Shown: positions 1-8,516 of the stretch, piece after piece
How the letters are laid out: every line of letters starts with the position of its first letter
Position numbering within the stretch: the stretch's first letter is position 1
From: Yoonia sp.
Lineage (GTDB): Bacteria; Pseudomonadota; Alphaproteobacteria; Rhodobacterales; Rhodobacteraceae
Reading direction: 5' to 3'
NCBI GenBank assembly: GCA_029250945.1
Contig: JAQXEG010000043.1
Span: 1-57,984 of the forward strand
Length of the DNA: 57,984 nucleotides
Notes under the pieces: model-generated
Told to the model about the DNA's origin: nothing
Databases searched by the model: none
The model's input: the letters and a program-made list of their open reading frames with translations, nothing else
Position numbers and translations under genes: made by a program

Positions 1-32
1 CGACGAAGCCCAGTCATGGGCTGTCCCTAACT

Positions 33-60
33 GGGCGCCAATTTATTGGCGCCCTTTTTT
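33..60 (+). terminator. Rho-independent terminator
   Basis: A perfect 9-bp stem (GGGCGCCAA at 33-41 pairs with TTGGCGCCC at 46-54) with a 4-nt loop is followed by six T residues (55-60). It presumably ends a plus-strand transcript entering from the left of the window; that gene is not visible. Confidence 0.85.
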
Positions 61-251
61 GCCTGAGCTGATTTACGACTTGCTGTGGCTTGGGTTTAGG
101 GAGCACTGCAACTTTGGGCAAAGACCGGACATTCAAAACCATCGCTGCAATGTCGGTTTTGTCCCGCAAAGCAGACCTCAGCTACTGGTCCCACGAAAGT
201 CCAGTTTGGGATCAAGCTACAGAACTTAACTATGTCCCGATACATAAAAAG

Positions 252-420
252 CGGGACCGCTTTTGGGACCACTTTCCATAAATCGAAATCCTCTAACCTA
301 CTATGATTGCATGATAAAATCACGTGTTAGAAGTCCTCTTCTGGGCACCACCTAATCACCCAAAGCATTGTAATACCCCACTAATTCGACTAATCGAGTG
401 AGCCGTAGACCATGCTGGCA
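252..420 (+). repeat. Attachment-site-like block, copy 1
   Basis: First of two colinear copies displaced by exactly 1209 bp (second copy 1461-1629). It contains a CGGGACCGCTTTT box (252-264), a 25-bp core (326-350) identical in both copies with the dyad AGAAG-TCCT-CTTCT, and about 70 bp of leader ending in ATG-CTG-GCA. In this copy the reading frame stops at once (TGA at 421-423), whereas copy 2 leads into an integrase frame. The arrangement fits an integrase attachment and leader region left by an integrative element. Recombination function is inferred. Confidence 0.6.
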
Positions 421-507
421 TGATATGCTGCCCGCTTCGCACCCTAACTAACTTTCGGGTAAAGCTCGATCAAGCGAAAGGAGGCGAGGTTAATCTGAAT
501 GGAGCAT

Positions 508-1269
508 TCAGAGTTTATCATATTTCAACGGGCGTGCGGCCATGAGTCGGGCGAAATTCAGGCTAGTTCTTGGGAAGGGGCCATTCGGTAGGCTTAGAGC
601 TGTATGGTCTGATGCGATTTGATCCTTGAAGCGCTTCAACCATACCTCGGTCAGATCATCGCGCTGTATTTCCAGAGGGGATTGCGGAATGTCCGGCAGC
701 TCGACATTCGCATGCTCTGCAATGCATTTTACATAGGGCGTCGGGTCTTTGACCATATCTTCATAATATATCACTTCGCATGGCAAGTTCCGAAACTGTG
801 TATAGGCGTCCCAGAACGCGTAGCTTTGTCTGATCATGAAAAAACAGCTGCAAAAAAGCTCGAAATCATAGTGGGCTTCTCGCTTCGCAGTCTTTGAGCT
901 TGTCCATTGTCTGGTCTGCAATCCGCGCCCATAGGACAGCGCCTGACGGAATATGTCCTTGCGGATCAGCCGGATCAGCCTGACATCATGCTTGTCATAC
1001 AGGTATTTGACAGCATCAATATTGGCCGTCCGTTGAAAGCGATGAAGGTGCTTCGGAAAAATCTTGATCGAGAAGAAGTTGTTGTCGGTCGCCGCCAGAT
1101 TTGCAACCTCATCAAGGTATTCAACCGTGTTTCTAGTTTTTGCACCATTTCTGACATTGCCACTGCTCAACCACTCGTCGCTCTTTCCCATCAACGCGGT
1201 CTTAGAGGTCAAGGAGCCAAGCCAGTTGGACCCGGACCTGCCTTCGGTTAAAATCATGACACCTTTCAT
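508..1269 (-). CDS. Stf0-like sulfotransferase
   Basis: A 253-aa protein whose N-terminus carries GRSGSNWL at residues 10-17, the 5'-phosphosulfate-binding loop typical of PAPS-dependent sulfotransferases. Further in, an R-x-D...QALS...R...QTRQW stretch resembles the 3'-phosphate-binding region of the Stf0 family. It would transfer sulfate from PAPS to an unknown acceptor, perhaps a surface glycan or glycolipid. The gene stands alone between the two attachment-like blocks (252-420 and 1461-1629), so it may be cargo of an integrative element. Its base composition is clearly more AT-rich than the photosynthesis cluster. The substrate cannot be predicted. Confidence 0.7.
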   Translation of the reverse strand: MKGVMILTEGRSGSNWLGSLTSKTALMGKSDEWLSSGNVRNGAKTRNTVEYLDEVANLAATDNNFFSIKIFPKHLHRFQRTANIDAVKYLYDKHDVRLIRLIRKDIFRQALSYGRGLQTRQWTSSKTAKREAHYDFELFCSCFFMIRQSYAFWDAYTQFRNLPCEVIYYEDMVKDPTPYVKCIAEHANVELPDIPQSPLEIQRDDLTEVWLKRFKDQIASDHTALSLPNGPFPRTSLNFARLMAARPLKYDKL

Positions 1270-1460
1270 TACATCTCCTACAGGTGACGACGATGCGCCT
1301 ATTAAAAATTATATATCGTTTAACGTAACAATGAGATCAAGCGCAATTGAGCCAATGGGATGAAGCTGAACTCATACAATGGGCTCTCCCCCGCCATTCG
1401 CTGTCCTTTGCACCAAGGTCTGCTTTGGACTGGAGAGACCCGTCACCTGAAGGCTAAAAT

Positions 1461-1629
1461 CGGGACCGCTTTTAGGACCATTTATGATTAAGAGGTATAG
1501 ATTAAGTATCTATTCTTGCTTGATAATCCTACGCGTTAGAAGTCCTCTTCTGGGCACCAAAATACCACCCAAAGCATTGTAATACCTCACTAATTCGACT
1601 GATCGAGTGACCCGTAGACTATGCTGGCA
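1461..1629 (+). repeat. Attachment-site-like block, copy 2 (integrase leader)
   Basis: Second copy of the block at 252-420, again colinear without gaps. The 25-bp core at 1535-1559 is identical to copy 1, and the 95 bp from the core to the start codon differ at only about nine positions by eye. Its ATG (1621) is the first codon of the truncated integrase gene that follows. Confidence 0.6.
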
Positions 1630-2094
1630 CCCAAATCTAATAGCTATACCTTCAATAAGAAAGGTATCTGGTATTTTTCCCGTAGAATTCCCGCTGATTT
1701 ACGTCAGCATTATCGTACAAACAGGATTGCCTACTCGCTGAGGACTAAGTCGGTCAGGGATGCTCGTGTTAGGGCGATGAGTGATGCTGCTAAGTTAGAT
1801 AGGCATTGGCACATCCTGCGTATCTCTTCGGATGATTTACCCGGAAAGCATTTGCTAACTGACGCTGTACAGGAGCCCGCCGCTGAGCCTGCTACCGATG
1901 AGCATTCCTTCAAAGACGCTGTGGCTGTTTATCTACGCTTAAAGGGTCATTACCGTCCTCCTACCTTTGAAGCTACTGTGAGGCGTTCCTGCGGCTATCT
2001 GATTGATTGCTGTGGGATGAAAGACCTCCACGATTATGTTCGGTCTGATGCTACCAAGTTCCGTGATTATCTATTCGCTAAGGCCGCAGGATGA
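1621..2094 (+). pseudogene. Truncated tyrosine integrase (N-terminal domains only)
   Basis: 157 codons resembling the N-terminus of phage-type tyrosine recombinases: a YTFNKKGIWYFSRRIPADLR opening as in the DUF6538 arm-binding domain, a REF-like RTKSVRDAR segment, and a SAM-like core-binding start ending FRDYLFAKAAG. The frame stops there, before the catalytic domain, so the R, H-x-x-R and Tyr residues needed for strand exchange are absent. The usual length is about 400 aa. It directly follows the attachment-like block, as integrases of integrative elements do. It is probably an inactive remnant cut off by a deletion whose right end is the next small ORF. Confidence 0.75.
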
Positions 2095-2327
2095 CAAATA
2101 TTCAACTATCCATCATTGTAGGGGCAGTAATTTTAACTGGATGCTTAGCTGCTTTCGGCCCAAGTGCATTTGCTGGTTTTCGGCAAGCTCAACGGGATGA
2201 TAGCTTTAAATGCCAGAGTTATCGTGTAGAGGCATCGTTGAACCGCCTTAAGGTTTTGAGCGGTGACTTGGCGAATCGCCTTGAGGAAGAACGGTTGCGT
2301 CAAAGTGGCGGCTGTTCTCCATATTAG
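2091..2327 (+). CDS. Small hypothetical protein with lipobox-like N-terminus
   Basis: A 78-aa frame whose ATG overlaps the TGA of the integrase remnant (ATGA). Residues 5-25 are hydrophobic and contain LTGC, a possible lipoprotein signal, or else a single membrane anchor. The rest is charged and could form a short helix or coiled coil (LNRLKVLSGDLANRLEEERL). Phage and element proteins of this size often look like this, but I do not recognise a family. It could also be the tail of an element gene joined here by deletion. Confidence 0.35.
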   Translation: MTNIQLSIIVGAVILTGCLAAFGPSAFAGFRQAQRDDSFKCQSYRVEASLNRLKVLSGDLANRLEEERLRQSGGCSPY

Positions 2328-2400
2328 TAATAATTTCCTTTAGGTAACCAAAAGGACAGCCTTACTTCTCTGTTTAGGTCATTCGCGTATGTTTGCTGGG

Positions 2401-2441
2401 GCTACCCGTTAACGTCAACCCGTCCGTTCACCCTGTTACCC
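2401..2441. repeat. Iteron cluster downstream of the HTH gene
   Basis: Within 41 bp lie GCTACCCG (2401), GTTAAC (2408), GTCAACC (2414), GTTCACC (2426) and GTTACCC (2435). They are variants of the motif that also clusters at 2943-3004 on the other side of the helix-turn-helix gene. Possible protein-binding iterons. Confidence 0.4.
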
Positions 2442-2468
2442 GCTAAATCCTCTAGTAATAGGAGGGGA

Positions 2469-2942
2469 TCAGAAGATACCGAGAAACTTCTTCCGCTTCT
2501 GAGGCTCACGCTTGTCCTCAAGGAGGCGTGTCATCGTCTTGATGCTATCGTGGTATCTCTCTGCTGCTGCTTCTGATCGTTCCTCAGCAGCCTCTGCCCT
2601 TTGCCGTAACTCGTTCACCTGTTCACGTAGTAGTTGACGTTCATGGGTAACGGCTTCTAATGCAGCAGCGTATTTCAACTCACTGATGGTATTTGTTCTG
2701 TAAATACTCAGATCAAGCGGTTGGTTGGATGTGCTTGTGTTATCTGGGATAACGTCAGGGGTAACTGTGGTTGACGTAACCTGCTTACGGGCGGAGGTAA
2801 CCCTCTCAAGTTCGCTGCGTTCTATGCTGTAAGTTCCGCCAGAGCCTTTGGTGGCAGATAATTTACCTGACTTCACCCATTTGTGCATTGTGGTCTTTGA
2901 TACACCTGCAACCCTAGCTGCTTTTGACAAAGAGAATGGCAT
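2469..2942 (-). CDS. Helix-turn-helix protein with coiled-coil tail
   Basis: 157 aa. Residues 1-48 form a MerR/excisionase-like DNA-binding domain (LSKAARVAGVSKTTMHKWVK, then a wing with KGSGGTYSI). After a Thr/Val-rich linker, residues 95-145 are a charged coiled coil rich in Glu, Arg and Gln (REQVNELRQRAEAAEERSEA), and the end is basic. The architecture recalls KfrA-like or plasmid-borne accessory DNA-binding proteins. The gene is flanked on both sides by GTTAAC/GTTACC repeats, which may be its operators, and related hexamers recur in its VT codons. Role in replication, partition or element regulation is inferred. Confidence 0.6.
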   Translation of the reverse strand: MPFSLSKAARVAGVSKTTMHKWVKSGKLSATKGSGGTYSIERSELERVTSARKQVTSTTVTPDVIPDNTSTSNQPLDLSIYRTNTISELKYAAALEAVTHERQLLREQVNELRQRAEAAEERSEAAAERYHDSIKTMTRLLEDKREPQKRKKFLGIF

Positions 2943-3004
2943 ATTAACCCCGTTAACTGACCGTTACCCGCTTACGTTAACCCAGTTACCTATGAACGTC
3001 ACCC
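2943..3004. repeat. Iteron cluster upstream of the HTH gene
   Basis: Six related boxes in 62 bp: ATTAACC (2943), GTTAAC (2952), GTTACCCG (2963), GTTAACCC (2976), GTTACC (2985) and GTCACCC (2998). Spacings are 9, 11, 13, 9 and 13 bp, so on average about one helical turn. They lie just upstream of the start codon of the helix-turn-helix gene and probably act as an autoregulatory operator or iteron array. Confidence 0.5.
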
Positions 3005-3247
3005 TTGGTTCATGCAGTCTTTGAGATCACCGCTAATAGCAGAGAACCCTCGCATGGGAAAAACCATCGAAAAATAGTTCCCTAACATACGTTCTGAGTT
3101 TCTACCTGTGATTTTAAATCGGACTTCAAAGCTGTCCGAGTCTTCCATGACTAGTATTTGCTCAAAAAAACATAACCATCCGTGCAAAGTATTCGTTACT
3201 GCGTTTGGACAAAACTTCGCCTGCGTCGTAGTTATCATTGAGGACAA
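2999..3247 (-). CDS. Hypothetical protein (weak)
   Basis: An 82-aa frame on the same strand as, and just upstream of, the helix-turn-helix gene. It has no recognisable domain, a mixed composition, and its 3' end lies in the iteron region. No clear ribosome site decides the start. It may be a gene fragment or noncoding. Confidence 0.2.
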   Translation of the reverse strand: MSSMITTTQAKFCPNAVTNTLHGWLCFFEQILVMEDSDSFEVRFKITGRNSERMLGNYFSMVFPMRGFSAISGDLKDCMNQG

Positions 3248-3262
3248 AGATGTAGTGGAAAG

Positions 3263-3271
3263 TTATCCACA
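3263..3271 (+). promoter_or_regulatory. DnaA-box-like sequence TTATCCACA
   Basis: A perfect match to the DnaA box consensus, 18 bp beyond the hemE stop codon. Only one perfect copy is seen, so it is not evidence of an origin by itself. Confidence 0.3.
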
Positions 3272-3288
3272 CGACACTAGGCTTATTT

Positions 3289-4341
3289 TCAAGCGTTTCC
3301 GCGAACTGTATCAATCATAAGTTGCACATTTTCAGGATTGGCATCGGGTGTGATCCCGTGGCCAAGGTTGAAAATATGCGGACCGCCCGACAGCGCATCA
3401 ACAATTCGGCGGGTTTCGGACACAAGCGCATCACCGCCCGTCACCATATGCGACGATTTCAGATTGCCCTGCACACAGCCACCGGTTTGCACATGTTCCG
3501 CGACCCAAGCCGCATCAACGCCGTCATCCACCGCCACACAATCCGCGCCAATCGCGGCGTGGGTGCCGATGTATTGCTCGCCCGCACCACGCGGGAAAGC
3601 GATGACCGGCACACCGGGGTGCAGTTCCTTGAGTGCTGTGACAATGCGCTGCATCGGCTTGATCGAATAGTTCAGGAAATCGTCGCCTTGCAGCGATCCG
3701 GCCCAGCTGTCGAACAGTTTAACAACCTCGGCACCCGCCTGAATTTGCATCGAAAGATAGGAAATCGTGGCCTCTGTAATGCGGTTGATTAGCCCGTCGA
3801 ATACAGGGCGGTTTTCATCCTTGAGCAGATGCGCAGGGCCCTGATCAGGTGTGCCCTGACCCGCGATCATATAGGTCGCGACGGTCCACGGCGATCCGGC
3901 GAAACCGATCAGCGTGGTTTCGGCAGGCAGTTCGGCGGACAGGATCTTCACGGTCTCATAAATCGGGTTCAGCGTGTCGTGGATTGCATCCAGCGGCTTT
4001 AGCGCGGCCAGCTCATCCGCGGTGGTGATCGTAGACAAACGCGGCCCCTCGCCCGTGACGAACCACAGATCGGCACCAAGCGCTTGGGGCACCAGCAGGA
4101 TGTCAGCAAACAGGATTGCGGCGTCAAACCCATAGCGGCGGATCGGTTGCAACGTCACCTCGGCGGCCAGTTCGGGGTTATAGCACAGCGACAGAAAATC
4201 ACCGGCCTGCGCGCGCGTCGCCTTATATTCCGGCAGATACCGCCCCGCCTGTCGCATCATCCAAATGGGGGGCGTCGGCAGCGTTTCCCCGGCCAGCGCG
4301 CGGAGGATTTTCTTGTCGGATGTCATGGCAATATCTTTCAT
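3289..4341 (-). CDS. hemE: Uroporphyrinogen decarboxylase
   Basis: HemE removes four carboxyl groups from uroporphyrinogen III to give coproporphyrinogen III in the cytoplasm, the branch step toward haem and bacteriochlorophyll. The 350-aa length fits the family. The signature [16 protein letters not shown] lies at residues 24-39, and the C-terminal [16 protein letters not shown] segment is also typical. Translation could instead begin at Met6 (position 4326). The gene is divergent from hemC, and the 82-bp intergenic region contains a PpsR-type operator (4390-4407), so light and oxygen control of both genes is likely. Confidence 0.97.
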   Translation of the reverse strand: MKDIAMTSDKKILRALAGETLPTPPIWMMRQAGRYLPEYKATRAQAGDFLSLCYNPELAAEVTLQPIRRYGFDAAILFADILLVPQALGADLWFVTGEGPRLSTITTADELAALKPLDAIHDTLNPIYETVKILSAELPAETTLIGFAGSPWTVATYMIAGQGTPDQGPAHLLKDENRPVFDGLINRITEATISYLSMQIQAGAEVVKLFDSWAGSLQGDDFLNYSIKPMQRIVTALKELHPGVPVIAFPRGAGEQYIGTHAAIGADCVAVDDGVDAAWVAEHVQTGGCVQGNLKSSHMVTGGDALVSETRRIVDALSGGPHIFNLGHGITPDANPENVQLMIDTVRGNA

Positions 4342-4389
4342 TTCTGGTTGCCCTTATCATGCACCGGGGCAGGGGTGCGACACAAGAGT

Positions 4390-4407
4390 TGTCAGGCAAG
4401 GTTTACA
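4390..4407. promoter_or_regulatory. PpsR/CrtJ-type operator between hemE and hemC
   Basis: TGTCAGGCAAGGTTTACA fits TGT-N12-ACA. It sits 16 bp upstream of the hemC start and in the divergent hemE promoter. PpsR/CrtJ control of hem genes is known in Rhodobacter; binding here is inferred from sequence. Confidence 0.6.
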
Positions 4408-4423
4408 CCATTAACAAGGTGAA

Positions 4424-5383
4424 ATGACATATGAATTGCCCACACCCGCCAAGCCCCTCAACATCGGAACCCGTGGATCGCCGCTGGCGCTTGCCCAAGC
4501 GTATGAAACCCGTGCGCGCCTGTCGGCTGCGTTTGATTTGCCGCACGGCGCGTTCAACATTGTGGTGATCAAAACCACGGGCGATGACCGTGCGTTGATC
4601 GACGCCGACAAGCCGCTCAAGACGCTGGGCGGCAAGGGGTTGTTCACCCGCGAGATTGAGCAGGATATGATCGACGGCAAGATCGACATCGCCGTGCATT
4701 CGATGAAGGACATGCCGACATTGCAGCCCAACGGGTTGGTGTTGGATACCTATCTGCCGCGCGAGGATGTGCGCGATGCGTTCATTTCGCCGCGTGCGAC
4801 GGGGCTGGCCGATCTGGCCACTGGCACGGTTGTTGGCACCTCATCGCTACGCCGTCGTGCGCAGCTGAAACTGCGCCGCCCCGATCTGGAGGTTGTGGAA
4901 TTTCGTGGAAACATGCAGACCCGTTTGCAAAAGCTCGACAATGGCGTGGCCGAGGCGACGTTTCTGGCGATGGCTGGCCTTAATCGTTTGAAGATGGACG
5001 AGGTCCCGAAATACGCGATTGAAGTCAACGATATGCTGCCCGCCGTGGCCCAAGGTGCCATCGGGATTGAGCGCCGGATTGATGACACCCGCGCCGCCGA
5101 CATGCTGGCCGCAATCCATGATCTACAGACGGGGCAACGTCTGGCGGCGGAACGCATGTTCCTGAAAACCCTCGACGGATCGTGCGAGACGCCGATCGCC
5201 AGTCTGGCTGAATTGGACGGCGATACCCTGCGCCTGCGAGGCGAAGTGTTGCGCCCTGACGGGTCCGAAAACATCACCGGTGATATGACGGGCACGATTG
5301 CTGATGGTCCTGCGATGGGGGCCGAAATGGCCCGCAAGATGCTGGATCAAGCGGGCGATGATTTCTTTTCTTGGCGTGACTGA
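4424..5383 (+). CDS. hemC: Porphobilinogen deaminase (hydroxymethylbilane synthase)
   Basis: HemC joins four porphobilinogen units into hydroxymethylbilane on a covalently bound dipyrromethane cofactor. The 319-aa protein has the N-terminal IGTRGSPLALAQA, the substrate-binding VHSMKDMPT (91-99), SSLRRRAQL (140-148), and the cofactor-attaching Cys254 in DGSCETP. An AGGTG ribosome site precedes the ATG. It is convergent with hemA: the hemC stop TGA (5381-5383) directly abuts the hemA stop at 5384-5386. Confidence 0.97.
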   Translation: MTYELPTPAKPLNIGTRGSPLALAQAYETRARLSAAFDLPHGAFNIVVIKTTGDDRALIDADKPLKTLGGKGLFTREIEQDMIDGKIDIAVHSMKDMPTLQPNGLVLDTYLPREDVRDAFISPRATGLADLATGTVVGTSSLRRRAQLKLRRPDLEVVEFRGNMQTRLQKLDNGVAEATFLAMAGLNRLKMDEVPKYAIEVNDMLPAVAQGAIGIERRIDDTRAADMLAAIHDLQTGQRLAAERMFLKTLDGSCETPIASLAELDGDTLRLRGEVLRPDGSENITGDMTGTIADGPAMGAEMARKMLDQAGDDFFSWRD

Positions 5384-6598
5384 TTAGGCGACCGCGTGGG
5401 CGATTGCGCATTGCTTCCACAGCGATGTCAGCGCGTTCAGAAGGTGATCAATATCGGCGTCCGTGTGCAAGGGTGACGGGGTAAAGCGCAGACGCTCGGT
5501 CCCCTTTGGCACGGTCGGATAGTTGATCGGCTGCACGTAGATGCCCCATTCCGACATCAGGTAATCGGCCAGCATTTTGGTTTTCACCGGATCCTTGATC
5601 ATCACGGGCACAATGTGGCTGTCGTTCATCATATGCGGGATGCCAGCACGGTCGAGGCCGGCCCGCAGTTTGGCGACTTGGGCGCGTTGTTGTTGCCGTT
5701 CGATCTGTGACACCTTGAGATGCGCAATCGACGTGCGTGCAGCGGCCGCAACGGCAGGCGGCAGGGCGGTGGTAAAGATGAAGCCCGACGCAAACGAGCG
5801 GATGAAATCGCACAGCGACGCCGATCCGGTGATATAACCACCAACGACGCCAAACGCCTTGCCCAGCGTGCCTTCGATCAAGGTGATGCGTTCCATCAGC
5901 CCCTCTTGCTCGGCCACGCCACCGCCGCGGGGACCGTAAAGGCCGACGCCGTGCACCTCGTCGAGATAGGTCATTGCGCCGTATTTTTCGGCGACTTCGA
6001 CGATCTGGCGGATGGGGGCGATATCGCCGTCCATGGAATAGACGGATTCAAACGCGACGATTTTGGGGACGTCGGCGGGGAGGGCGGCCAATTTTGCCTC
6101 CAAATCCGCAACATCATTGTGGTTCCAGATAACCTTAGTGGCGCGGGAATGGCGGATCCCTTCGATCATCGACGCATGGTTGCCGCTGTCGGACAGGATC
6201 ACACAATCCTTGAGCCGCGACCCAAGCGTGGACAACGCGGCCCAGTTGGACACATAGCCAGAGGTGAACAGCAACGCCGCCTCTTTGCCGTGCAAGTCGG
6301 CCAATTCCGCCTCTATCAACAGATGATCGTGGTTCGTGCCAGAGATGTTGCGCGTCCCGCCCGCACCCGTACCGGTGCGTTTGACCGCCTCGCACATCGC
6401 GTCGATTACAAGCTGATTTTGACCCATGCCCAGATAGTCGTTGGAACACCACACAGTGACATCATTGACCTCACCGTCAACGTGGTTGGCGGCGCGGGGG
6501 AACTTGCCGCACTGGCGCTCAAGCTCGGCGAAATAGCGATAATTGCCTTCGTCCTTGAGGGCATCAAGCTGGGCGTTGAAAAGGGCGTCAAAGTTCAT
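5384..6598 (-). CDS. hemA: 5-aminolevulinate synthase
   Basis: HemA condenses glycine and succinyl-CoA to 5-aminolevulinate (Shemin pathway), the entry step of tetrapyrrole synthesis in alphaproteobacteria. At 404 aa it has the family length. Visible are SNDYLGMGQ, the [13 protein letters not shown] loop, [10 protein letters not shown], and the pyridoxal-phosphate lysine Lys247 in EGTLGKAFG. The start overlaps the end of puhE, so it is probably co-transcribed with the puh/bch operon, linking precursor supply to photosystem formation. Confidence 0.97.
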   Translation of the reverse strand: MNFDALFNAQLDALKDEGNYRYFAELERQCGKFPRAANHVDGEVNDVTVWCSNDYLGMGQNQLVIDAMCEAVKRTGTGAGGTRNISGTNHDHLLIEAELADLHGKEAALLFTSGYVSNWAALSTLGSRLKDCVILSDSGNHASMIEGIRHSRATKVIWNHNDVADLEAKLAALPADVPKIVAFESVYSMDGDIAPIRQIVEVAEKYGAMTYLDEVHGVGLYGPRGGGVAEQEGLMERITLIEGTLGKAFGVVGGYITGSASLCDFIRSFASGFIFTTALPPAVAAAARTSIAHLKVSQIERQQQRAQVAKLRAGLDRAGIPHMMNDSHIVPVMIKDPVKTKMLADYLMSEWGIYVQPINYPTVPKGTERLRFTPSPLHTDADIDHLLNALTSLWKQCAIAHAVA

Positions 6599-7391
6599 TG
6601 GATTTTCCTGTCGTGGTCGTGGGCGCGGGTAACATCCAGCGCCATAGTTTTGCGTCTGGCAACGGGATCACCATCAGCGCGTGTTCAATTGCGGCCAAGG
6701 TGGCCATGGCTGTCAGCAGGGCAAAGCCCGTGGCGTCAGCGGGTGTGGCTGCACTGGTCAAGCCAGTCGCGCACCATAGGATCAGCACGGTCAAAAACCC
6801 GATGCCGATGGGAAAGGCGGGGGTGACCCCACCCATCCGGAAATAGGATGTCATATGCGCCAAGGGCAGCGGCACAAATTCGGTATTGATGCGCGGGACG
6901 CCGTAAAACAAGTTCAGTTTGGCCGAAATCCGTGCGCCAAACAGCACACCAAATGTGGCTGGCCCGATTATGTTGGACCCGCCCCATGTCGCGCCGATCA
7001 CGCCAATGAATGCGGCCAGCAGCAGCAATTCGTGATGTGCCACGGTGCGCCACGCCCGTATGAACCGCGCACGCCCCATCAGGCCAGCGGGGCAAGGGCG
7101 CCGTTCAGGGCCTGTGATGATCCCCGCAAGAAACGCCAGTTCAACCCAGCCCCAGACCATCAGCGCCGACAGGAATGCCATATAGACATTCAGGACCGAC
7201 ACCGTGCCCGCCGACACCACCAACCCCGCAAAGCCAAGCGCCAACATCGGCACCGCCAGCACAACCGACCGCCCGTGAGCAACCGCATTGCCCGCATCGG
7301 ATTTGCGCACGGCGAACAGGATTGCGCCGGTGAAAAACCACCAGGCAAACACAGCGCAGATCGCGGCAATCCAAGGCGAGATTATGGTCAT
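6588..7391 (-). CDS. puhE: Photosynthetic complex assembly protein PuhE
   Basis: A 267-aa integral membrane protein with about seven hydrophobic segments, from residues 5-28 to the C-terminal [19 protein letters not shown] region. It matches PuhE (DUF3623), which sits between acsF and hemA in Rhodobacterales and modulates reaction-centre and bacteriochlorophyll formation. The gene abuts acsF upstream and overlaps hemA downstream, so it lies inside one long transcript. Confidence 0.88.
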   Translation of the reverse strand: MTIISPWIAAICAVFAWWFFTGAILFAVRKSDAGNAVAHGRSVVLAVPMLALGFAGLVVSAGTVSVLNVYMAFLSALMVWGWVELAFLAGIITGPERRPCPAGLMGRARFIRAWRTVAHHELLLLAAFIGVIGATWGGSNIIGPATFGVLFGARISAKLNLFYGVPRINTEFVPLPLAHMTSYFRMGGVTPAFPIGIGFLTVLILWCATGLTSAATPADATGFALLTAMATLAAIEHALMVIPLPDAKLWRWMLPAPTTTTGKSNEL

Positions 7392-8516
7392 TTAATACGC
7401 AGGCTCCATCACGGGGCTGGCGGGGACATCGTGGTGGATCGCGGGGATCGTATAGATCGACACAAAGGCGAACGCCGCCTTGGCCATGCCCGCAACACGT
7501 GACGCGGTGCCGACAATCCCGCCACGTGCCTTGCCGCGTGCAACCTGCACAGACGCCCGTTCCATCCGGTCCAGATTGGGCCGCCAGCGCGGGTGGTCAA
7601 TGTCCAATGTGAAGGGGAACACCTGCTTGGAAATCTCGGATGTTTTGCGGAATACCTCTTGGCCATACCACGTCACATCGACGCCAAGCGCGTCATGGAA
7701 CAGGGGCCGCTGATGGTCGCGCACCCACATAGTTGAATAGACCGCTGTCAGAAAAAACTTGATCCACATTTTGTTGACGCGGCTTTCGGTCAGCGCCGGA
7801 TCGGTTTTCAACAGCAGGGCAAATGCCTCTCCATGGGAAAACTCATCATTGCACCATTCGCGGAACCACTGGAAAATCGGGTGGAACTGTTTTTCGGGGT
7901 GGTTTTCGAGGTGCCGAAAGATCGTGATATAGCGCGCATAGCCGATTTTTTCAGACAGATAGGTCGCATAATAGATGAACTTGGGCCGGAAATAGGTGTA
8001 TTTCTTGGCCTGCGTCAAAAACCCGAGGTTCACGCGGATACCGGCCTCGCGCAGCGCGTCGTTAATGAAGCCCGCATGGCGTGCCTCATCCCGCGCCATC
8101 AGCTGAAACAGGGTTGTGATGTCAGTGTTCGACCCGCGGCGTTTCATTTCCTTGTACAGCACACAGCCGGAAAATTCCGCCGTGCAGCTGGAAATCAAAA
8201 AGTCGATGAATTCGGCGCGCAGGGCGGGGTCCATCCCCTCCCAATCGGCCTGCCATTTGTCGTTTTTCTTGAAATGGCCTTTATTCGGGTCTGATTTCAT
8301 CTGGGCAATCAGGCGATCCCAGTCGGCGCGCACTGGAGTGACGTCGATTGCGTCCATCTCGGCGAAATCGGTGGTGTAGAACCGTGGCGTCAGCAGAGTG
8401 TTCTGCATCGCAATCTCGGTCGCCTTGTCGGATGTCATCGGGTCAGACTGCGCCTCTTGCAGGGCGATGGCATCTTCGGCGGTGTCGGCGAATGCGGAAT
8501 GGGTTGGCTTGTTCAT
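7392..8516 (-). CDS. acsF: Mg-protoporphyrin IX monomethyl ester oxidative cyclase
   Basis: AcsF is the oxygen-dependent di-iron cyclase that forms the isocyclic ring of protochlorophyllide. The 374-aa protein has the carboxylate/histidine ligand motifs: an early glutamate in SCTAEFSGCVLYKEM, DEARHAGF, and CNDEFSHGEAF. Because no anaerobic cyclase bchE is visible in this window, the cyclization step appears to require oxygen. The start overlaps the stop of orf98 by 4 bp (ATGA), pointing to translational coupling. Confidence 0.96.
   Translation of the reverse strand: MNKPTHSAFADTAEDAIALQEAQSDPMTSDKATEIAMQNTLLTPRFYTTDFAEMDAIDVTPVRADWDRLIAQMKSDPNKGHFKKNDKWQADWEGMDPALRAEFIDFLISSCTAEFSGCVLYKEMKRRGSNTDITTLFQLMARDEARHAGFINDALREAGIRVNLGFLTQAKKYTYFRPKFIYYATYLSEKIGYARYITIFRHLENHPEKQFHPIFQWFREWCNDEFSHGEAFALLLKTDPALTESRVNKMWIKFFLTAVYSTMWVRDHQRPLFHDALGVDVTWYGQEVFRKTSEISKQVFPFTLDIDHPRWRPNLDRMERASVQVARGKARGGIVGTASRVAGMAKAAFAFVSIYTIPAIHHDVPASPVMEPAY

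Noticed and set aside
326..350. tRNA or tmRNA 3' end in the repeated core (ends GGGCACCA)
   Set aside because: The ending resembles an acceptor stem with CCA, but no T-arm (TTCRANY) or matching 5' acceptor strand is found upstream in either copy.
3263..3271. Replication origin next to hemE, as in Caulobacter
   Set aside because: Only one perfect DnaA box and no AT-rich unwinding region were seen, and hemE is oriented with its 3' end toward the box.
3108..3320. Plus-strand 70-aa ORF opposite the hypothetical gene
   Set aside because: It has no recognisable domain, no clear ribosome site, and runs into the hemE 3' end.
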